NCBI GenBank assembly: GCA_020636575.1
Contig: JACJXP010000001.1
Location: forward strand, 1,498,000-1,561,999
Direction of reading: 5' to 3'
Length of the DNA: 64,000 nt
DNA from: Chitinophagales bacterium
Lineage (GTDB): Bacteria > Bacteroidota > Bacteroidia > Chitinophagales > Chitinophagaceae
Shown here: positions 59,365 to 64,000 of the stretch, one piece after another
How the letters are laid out: every line of letters starts with the position of its first letter
Numbering within the stretch: the first letter of the stretch is position 1
Translations under genes and position numbers: made by a program
The notes under the pieces: generated by a model
Database searches by the model: none
Told to the model about the DNA's origin: nothing
The model's input: only the letters and a program-made list of their open reading frames with translations

Positions 59365-60186
59365 ATGCTCATGTCGAACAATCTGCTTAAAGGAAAAAGG
59401 GGGATCATTTTTGGTGCGCTGGATGAAAAGTCTATCGCCTGGAAGACTGCTTTGAAATGTCATGAAGAAGGAGCTCAAATCGTACTGACCAATGCTCCGG
59501 TTGCACTTCGTATGGGAGAGATCAATAAACTGGCAGAGGCTTGCGGTAATGCTCCGGTTATTGGCGCTGATGTGACAAACATGGACGATCTCAAAAGCCT
59601 TTTTGAAAAATCAATGGAGCATTTTGGCGGAAAAATTGATTTTGTATTACACTCAATCGGGATGAGCCTGAATGTGAGAAAAGGAAAACACTATACCGAA
59701 ATGAATTATGAGTGGAACCAGAAAACCCTGGATATTTCAGCCATGAGCCTGCACCGGGTTTTAAGAACTGCATGGGACCTGGATGCCATAAATGAATGGG
59801 GTAGTGTAGTGGCGCTTACATACATAGCTGCGCAGCGGGTATTCCCGGATTATAATGAAATGGCTGATGCAAAAGCCTTGCTTGAAAGTGTGACCCGTAG
59901 CTTTGGTTATCATTATGGTGCCAAAAGAAAGGTAAGGGTGAATACAATCTCACAGTCGCCCACCCGAACTACTGCAGGAAGTGGTGTAAAAGGATTTGAT
60001 GGATTTATTAACTATGCAGAAGCGATGAGCCCATTGGGTAATGCTACTGCAGAGGATTGTGCAAACTATTGTGTCACTTTATTCAGTGATCTGACCCGAT
60101 ATGTAACTATGCAAAACCTTTTCCATGACGGAGGATTTTCCTTTACTGGTGTAACAGCCGGAGTTATTGAGAAAATGGAAAGCTAA
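59365..60186 (+). CDS. fabI: enoyl-ACP reductase (FabI-like)
   Basis: NADH-dependent last step of the fatty-acid elongation cycle, partner of the FabZ domain at 3.3 kb. 273 residues from ATG 59365 (ATG 59371 equally possible). Rossmann motif GKRGIIFGALDEKSIAWKTA matches the FabI 'G(A/V)..KSIA' pattern; catalytic Tyr/Tyr/Lys are in TYIAAQRVFPDYNEMADAK, followed by RVNTISQSPTRTTAGSGVKG and VTMQNLFHDGGFSFTGV. Divergent from pheT (144-base gap). No other fab genes nearby. Confidence 0.92.
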   Translation: MLMSNNLLKGKRGIIFGALDEKSIAWKTALKCHEEGAQIVLTNAPVALRMGEINKLAEACGNAPVIGADVTNMDDLKSLFEKSMEHFGGKIDFVLHSIGMSLNVRKGKHYTEMNYEWNQKTLDISAMSLHRVLRTAWDLDAINEWGSVVALTYIAAQRVFPDYNEMADAKALLESVTRSFGYHYGAKRKVRVNTISQSPTRTTAGSGVKGFDGFINYAEAMSPLGNATAEDCANYCVTLFSDLTRYVTMQNLFHDGGFSFTGVTAGVIEKMES

Positions 60187-60213
60187 TTAAAGCTGGTTAG
60201 CTGTTTTACCGGA

Positions 60214-60243
60214 TTGAATTCACTTGCAAATTCATTTACTTTG
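60214..60243 (+). promoter_or_regulatory. promoter of the GT2 gene
   Basis: TTG at 60214-60216, 19-base spacer, then TTACTTTG at 60236-60243 (seven of eight match to TAnnTTTG). Predicted start near 60250, about 13 bases before the ATG. Confidence 0.5.
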
Positions 60244-60262
60244 CAGCCCAAATTTTTGATCA

Positions 60263-61003
60263 ATGATCCTGGGAAAAAAACTGGTTATCGTTCTGCCTGC
60301 ATATAATGCTGCAAAGACAATTGAGAAGACTTACAATGAGATTCCCTTTGATATTGTGGATGAGGTGGTGCTTGTTGATGATAAAAGCAGCGATGAAACG
60401 GTGAAGGTGGCAGAGCAGTTAGGCATCAGGCATATTATTTCACATCCCATCAACCGGGGTTATGGTGGAAATCAAAAATCCTGCTATAATAAAGCTAAAG
60501 AGCTTGGGGCTGATATTGTGGTCATGTTACATCCCGACTATCAATATACTCCTAAGCTGATACATAGCATGGCTTACCTGATCGCCAATGGTACTTACCC
60601 GGTGGTTTTTGGCTCAAGGATTTTAGGCAAAGGAGCTTTAAAGGGAGGAATGCCCTGGTATAAATATTATGCAAACAGGATACTAACCTTGTTCCAGAAT
60701 TTACTATTGAACCAGAAATTATCTGAATACCATACAGGGTATCGGGCCTTTTCAAAAGAAGTCTTGGATACTGTTGCTTATGAAAAAAACTCAGATGATT
60801 TTGTCTTTGATAATCAAATGGTAGCCCAGATATTTTTTAAGGGATTTTCTATCGCAGAGATCACCTGCCCCACTAAGTACTTTAAAGAGGCTTCTTCGAT
60901 AAACCTGAAAAGAAGTATTATTTATGGTTTAGGAGTATTAAAAGTTTCTGTTCAATACAGGTTTGCCAAATGGGGTATTTATAAATGGGTGATCGTTAAA
61001 TAA
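60263..61003 (+). CDS. glycosyltransferase family 2 (DPM1/PglI-like)
   Basis: GT-A-fold transferase of 246 residues with no membrane segment. Motifs: KKLVIVLPAYNAAKTIEKTY (N-terminal nucleotide-binding), DEVVLVDDKSSDETVKVAEQ, GADIVVMLHPDYQYTPK (DxD-like HPD), LSEYHTGYRAFSKEVLDTV and FVFDNQMVAQIFFKGFSIAE (acceptor/QXXRW-like region). Resembles dolichyl-phosphate-type and undecaprenyl-phosphate sugar transferases; donor and acceptor are unknown. Followed 32 bases later by a 2OG-oxygenase gene. Confidence 0.9.
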   Translation: MILGKKLVIVLPAYNAAKTIEKTYNEIPFDIVDEVVLVDDKSSDETVKVAEQLGIRHIISHPINRGYGGNQKSCYNKAKELGADIVVMLHPDYQYTPKLIHSMAYLIANGTYPVVFGSRILGKGALKGGMPWYKYYANRILTLFQNLLLNQKLSEYHTGYRAFSKEVLDTVAYEKNSDDFVFDNQMVAQIFFKGFSIAEITCPTKYFKEASSINLKRSIIYGLGVLKVSVQYRFAKWGIYKWVIVK

Positions 61004-61035
61004 TGGCAATTAACTTTACGTAATAATATTATAGA

Positions 61036-61884
61036 ATGGAAACAGAAGTAAAGCAAATATTTGATTACAGCAAATGGACAAATCAATTACCAGAACTCTC
61101 TGATCGGTACCAAAAAGCAAGTCCCTATCCTCATATTGTACTCGAAAACTTCTTGGATCCCGGGATACTTAAGGATTGTATTGCTGAGTTTGATGAATTG
61201 AATAATTCTGATGGATGGATCAACTATACTCATTATAACGAGAAAAAAAGAGGTTTGAATAAGGCGGATCTATTACCCGATTCAATAAAAGAAACTATCA
61301 ATGAATTAAATTCTCCACAATTCCTGGAATTTCTTTCATCGCTAACTGGAATAAAAGATCTTTTAAAAGATGAATCATTTGAAGGGGGCGGTATCCATCA
61401 ATCGGGAAAAGGGGGGTATCTGAATATTCATGCTGACTTTACTGTACATCCGCATCATAGAAACTGGCAACGAAGGGTAAATGTTTTGGTTTACCTGAAT
61501 GAGAATTGGGAAGAAGTGTGGGGTGGTAAACTGGAGCTTTGGGACAGGCAAATGAAGGCCTGTGAGGTCAGGGTTTCTCCGGTTTTTAACCGATGTGTGA
61601 TCTTCAATACAGATGCTGATTCCTATCACGGTCATCCTGAACCAATGAGCTGCCCTGAAGACAGGTATAGAAGATCAATTGCGTTGTATTACTTTACTGA
61701 GGAAGCAAAGCCTTTCAGAAGGGCTACATTATACAAAGCAAGACCGGGAGAGGGAAAGAAAAAGTTCATGGTTTGGTTGGATAATAAAATGGTAGCAACA
61801 TACACAAGGATAAAAGGGATGCTTGGCGCTAATGATAAAATTGCCAGCTCAGTCCTGAGATTCTTTTCCCGAAAGAAAAAATAA
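61036..61884 (+). CDS. 2-oxoglutarate/Fe(II)-dependent oxygenase
   Basis: 282-residue enzyme of the prolyl-4-hydroxylase-like superfamily. Fe ligands: His and Asp in GYLNIHADFTVHPHHRNWQ (HxD) and a distal His with FNTDADSYHGHPEPMSCPED; the 2OG-binding Arg is likely in DRYRRSIALYYFTEE. Before it the N-terminal SPYPHIVLENFLDPGILKDC is the usual beta/alpha start. C-terminal tail is basic (ARPGEGKKKFMVWLDNK). Adjacent glycosyltransferases suggest a glycan or cell-surface substrate; hydroxylation target unknown. Confidence 0.88.
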   Translation: METEVKQIFDYSKWTNQLPELSDRYQKASPYPHIVLENFLDPGILKDCIAEFDELNNSDGWINYTHYNEKKRGLNKADLLPDSIKETINELNSPQFLEFLSSLTGIKDLLKDESFEGGGIHQSGKGGYLNIHADFTVHPHHRNWQRRVNVLVYLNENWEEVWGGKLELWDRQMKACEVRVSPVFNRCVIFNTDADSYHGHPEPMSCPEDRYRRSIALYYFTEEAKPFRRATLYKARPGEGKKKFMVWLDNKMVATYTRIKGMLGANDKIASSVLRFFSRKKK

Positions 61885-61887
61885 TCT

Positions 61888-63546
61888 TTAAGGTATTTCT
61901 CTTTTTAGAAAAACAAATCCGTTTTTCCGGTATAACTCCTGTAAACCAGCTATATCCTTATAGTTCTGAATTTTGTTGATCTTGGTAACAAAATAGACAG
62001 GTTTGTCAATAGGTCCATGTAACAACCATTCCTGGTCATAGGCATTATTGTTTTCATGTTTTGTTGTTCGGGTATAAAAAAGCTGGGCATAACTCTTATA
62101 GCCAAGCACATGAACATAACAGTCTTCGCCAATTCTTTCTTCAAAAAAATCCACTGCAGCACCTTGTGAGTACCGTTCCACTTTAGGAACAATTAATGCC
62201 ATTGCAAAAAATACAGCTATAGCTGTACCTCCGAATAATGCGATCCGGGTTTTTGCATATTCTTTCTTTTTAAGCCAGGTCAGTCCAAGTATCAACATGA
62301 GTATAAAAAAGACCCCCGGTAAACCGTCAAGGAATGTCCAGTTTACAGATGCTTCCATATTGGCTCTTGCAAATTTGTCTTTTACATAGGGTTCAATTTT
62401 ATCAAGGTTCATCCCTATTATTGGTGCTGCAATTAGTAACAGTGCAATTATTCCTCCGATGATAGCAGTAAGAGGTAACAACCATTTTTTGTATGCTGTT
62501 TCATTCCGTTCCCATTTATAAAAAGTATAAGCGGCCAAAAAAGTGATAGGAAACCAGGCAAGAGATGAGTAATGAATGATGCGGGATTGCACAATGGAGA
62601 ATAAGATAAGAACCACCCAAAACAGGATAAGCATCCATTTTTTAAAATCCTGCTCAAAAAGGGTGCTGGTTTTTGTTTTGAAAAAAGAACGAATAGCAAA
62701 AACAGAAGCAGGAAAGCATCCGATCAGAATAACCACGAAATGGTAGCCAAAAAATCCTTTTTGGCCCGCATCATGTGTAGTAAAAAGCCTGTACTGATAT
62801 TTTAAAAATTCATTGATAAACCAGGGCCCATTTTTGATTGTTTCATATCCATACCATATAAAAGTAACGAGTACCATTGCCAATAAGAAGAGCAACACAT
62901 GTTTTCCTCCAAAATAGAAACGGAAACGATTCATAACAAGATAGACTCCCATTACCAGGAGAAATATCATAAGTGCTACCTGTCCTTTGGTCAGTATAGC
63001 TAATCCCATAAAAAGACCTGATAGCAGGGCATATGCTGTTAGCGACCGGTTAAGGTTCACCTGGTCAAACCCATTTCGTTTCCAATGATATAAAATGAAG
63101 AAGTATAGAGATAGAAAAATAAACAAATTGAACCAGGGGTCAATAATTCCTGATTTAAAATACATGTTTGGAAAAAGTGAACCAGCATAAGCCAATGCCC
63201 ATAATAAACCGAATTTCTTTCCAAAAAGCTTTTTACCACATAGAAACAGAACTATTAGTGTAGCTATGCCGCATATGGCATTGGGGAAACGGGCTGCAAA
63301 CTCATTAACCCCAAAAATTTTCATTGATAAAGATTGCAGCCAAAAAAACAGAGGTGGTTTTTCCCAGAAAGGCTGAAAGTCAATATAAACTCTTGTATAA
63401 TCTCCGGTTGCAATCATTTCCCTGGAGCTCTCAGCAAAATTGATCTCATCCCAGTCAAAAAGATGAACATTGCCCAGAAATGGAACAAATAAAATAATTG
63501 CTGCAATAAATAATAATCCGATCAATGTTTTATTAGAAAGCTGCAT
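61888..63546 (-). CDS. ArnT-like glycosyltransferase (GT83/PMT_2)
   Basis: 552-residue polytopic membrane enzyme, about twelve segments. The family signature is near the start: HLFDWDEINFAESSREMIAT (acidic DE catalytic/metal motif in the first periplasmic loop) and FQPFWEKPPLFFWLQSLSMK (WEKPPL). Such enzymes transfer a sugar from an undecaprenyl-phosphate carrier to lipid A or a protein. Donor probably made by a GT2 such as the neighbour at 60.3 kb; pairing is inference. C-terminal ~100 residues form a small soluble domain (YVHVLGYKSYAQLFYTRTTK). Ends three bases from the 2OG-oxygenase stop. Confidence 0.9.
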   Translation of the reverse strand: MQLSNKTLIGLLFIAAIILFVPFLGNVHLFDWDEINFAESSREMIATGDYTRVYIDFQPFWEKPPLFFWLQSLSMKIFGVNEFAARFPNAICGIATLIVLFLCGKKLFGKKFGLLWALAYAGSLFPNMYFKSGIIDPWFNLFIFLSLYFFILYHWKRNGFDQVNLNRSLTAYALLSGLFMGLAILTKGQVALMIFLLVMGVYLVMNRFRFYFGGKHVLLFLLAMVLVTFIWYGYETIKNGPWFINEFLKYQYRLFTTHDAGQKGFFGYHFVVILIGCFPASVFAIRSFFKTKTSTLFEQDFKKWMLILFWVVLILFSIVQSRIIHYSSLAWFPITFLAAYTFYKWERNETAYKKWLLPLTAIIGGIIALLLIAAPIIGMNLDKIEPYVKDKFARANMEASVNWTFLDGLPGVFFILMLILGLTWLKKKEYAKTRIALFGGTAIAVFFAMALIVPKVERYSQGAAVDFFEERIGEDCYVHVLGYKSYAQLFYTRTTKHENNNAYDQEWLLHGPIDKPVYFVTKINKIQNYKDIAGLQELYRKNGFVFLKREIP

Positions 63547-63612
63547 AAGAATTTCTGTTGATAATAAACTGAATGAAATTATAAGTTTTCATTCAGGCAT
63601 CACAAAATAAAA

Positions 63613-63632
63613 AAACCGCTTTATAGCGGTTT
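63613..63632 (-). terminator. terminator after the DUF2795 gene
   Basis: 8-bp perfect stem AAACCGCT / AGCGGTTT with loop TTAT; on the minus strand followed by TTTTTATTTT. Located 24 bases past the stop of the 73-residue gene. Confidence 0.85.
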
Positions 63633-63656
63633 AAGAGGAATATTTTTCCGGTCAAT

Positions 63657-63878
63657 TTAGTATTCGTCTTCATTGAATAGGAAATCGTCCTGCGTAGGAT
63701 AGTCAGGCCAGATATCCTCAATGGTCTCATATACATCTCCTTCATCTTCCAGTTCCTGTAAATTTTCTACTACCTCAATAGGCGCACCGCTACGGATAGA
63801 ATAATCTATCAGTTCATCTTTAGTTGCGGGCCATGGTGCATCTTCAAGGTAGGATGCCAGTTCAAGGGTCCAAAACAT
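63657..63878 (-). CDS. DUF2795 domain protein
   Basis: 73-residue acidic protein, a conserved Bacteroidota small protein of the DUF2795 family: MFWTLELASYLEDAPWPATK, DELIDYSIRSGAPIEVVENL, QELEDEGDVYETIEDIWPD. Helical N-terminal domain and an acidic C-terminal tail (FLFNEDEY). Cytosolic, function unknown. Preceded by one of the best promoters in the window, which suggests strong expression. Ends with an intrinsic terminator, so monocistronic. Confidence 0.85.
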   Translation of the reverse strand: MFWTLELASYLEDAPWPATKDELIDYSIRSGAPIEVVENLQELEDEGDVYETIEDIWPDYPTQDDFLFNEDEY

Positions 63879-63929
63879 TTTCTAAGGGGTTTATAGTTAA
63901 TAAGTTTCTGTAAATAATTGTTTTATGCC

Positions 63930-63946
63930 ATTTGGGTATCCCAAAT
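63930..63946 (-). promoter_or_regulatory. 5'-terminal hairpin of the DUF2795 transcript
   Basis: 7-bp perfect stem ATTTGGG / CCCAAAT with a 3-base loop. On the minus strand it starts at the base where transcription is predicted to begin (6 bases past the -7 element), as in nrdJ. Confidence 0.45.
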
Positions 63947-63952
63947 TTTCCG

Positions 63953-63982
63953 CAAATGTAGTTTTATTAACGAATTTTCCAA
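63953..63982 (-). promoter_or_regulatory. promoter of the DUF2795 gene
   Basis: On the minus strand TTG (63982-63980), 19-base spacer, then TACATTTG (63960-63953): full consensus match. Predicted start near 63946, giving a leader of about 68 bases. Confidence 0.7.
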
Positions 63983-64000
63983 ATCTGAGGTTGCATCGCC

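Overview
The window is a dense chromosomal segment of a Bacteroidota bacterium, most likely Chitinophagaceae or a close relative (family level is inferred). Evidence: a fused LpxC-FabZ gene, a PorX regulator and a secreted protein with SprB repeats and a gliding-motility C-terminal sorting domain (both type IX secretion, T9SS), a bacterial GGGPS, a B12-dependent ribonucleotide reductase, and several promoters of the Bacteroidota form TTG-N19-TAnnTTTG (upstream of frr, nrdJ, a 41-codon lipoprotein gene and a DUF2795 gene). Base composition looks about 40% G+C by eye. I see no insertion sequence, prophage, CRISPR array or integron. The one region that looks accessory is 12.2-13.6 kb.

Layout. 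1-8 kb: 3' end of a ThuA-like gene, then a minus-strand block of lipoprotein, gyrB, lpxC-fabZ, ChaN-like, lpxD and an HD phosphohydrolase. 8-12.2 kb, plus strand: porX, a small conserved protein, a metallo-beta-lactamase-fold hydrolase, and an acyl-CoA dehydrogenase behind a palindromic operator and a structured leader. 12.2-13.6 kb: a HipA-like kinase and a separate HipA N-domain protein with no HipB. 13.7-24.4 kb: MsbA-like ABC exporter, rbfA, a LolC/E-type permease with no canonical start codon, half a transketolase, a WecA-like transferase, frr, an EamA transporter, PPK2, mscL, scpA, OsmC and a secreted protein. 24.4-32 kb: dxs, a LytS/LytTR pair, an M28 peptidase, a membrane protein, GGGPS and DUF2490. 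32-36 kb: nrdJ with a clear promoter and terminator, then two very small genes. 36-41 kb: clpX, two clpP genes, tig and tRNA-Leu(UAG). 41-50.5 kb: RSH (p)ppGpp enzyme, the T9SS substrate, purA, an acidic protein, pabB and a lytic transglycosylase. 50.5-64 kb: gatA, tatA, rplS, rny, a TlpA-like thioredoxin, zapA, two small proteins, pheT, fabI, GT2, a 2OG-Fe(II) oxygenase, an ArnT-like transferase and a DUF2795 protein.

Functional themes are the cell envelope (LpxC/FabZ, LpxD, FabI, Dxs, WecA-like, GT2, GT83, MsbA-like and Lol-like transporters), protein quality control (trigger factor, ClpP1/P2, ClpX), translation (RbfA, Frr, L19, PheT, GatA, tRNA-Leu), stringent and phosphate metabolism (RSH, PPK2, HD enzyme) and T9SS regulation plus a substrate. 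The most unusual items are the reversed, antitoxin-less HipT/HipS-like pair, two genes whose conserved N-termini lie upstream of every ATG/GTG/TTG, the operator and leader of the acyl-CoA dehydrogenase, hairpins placed right at predicted transcription starts, and three intergenic perfect DnaA boxes.
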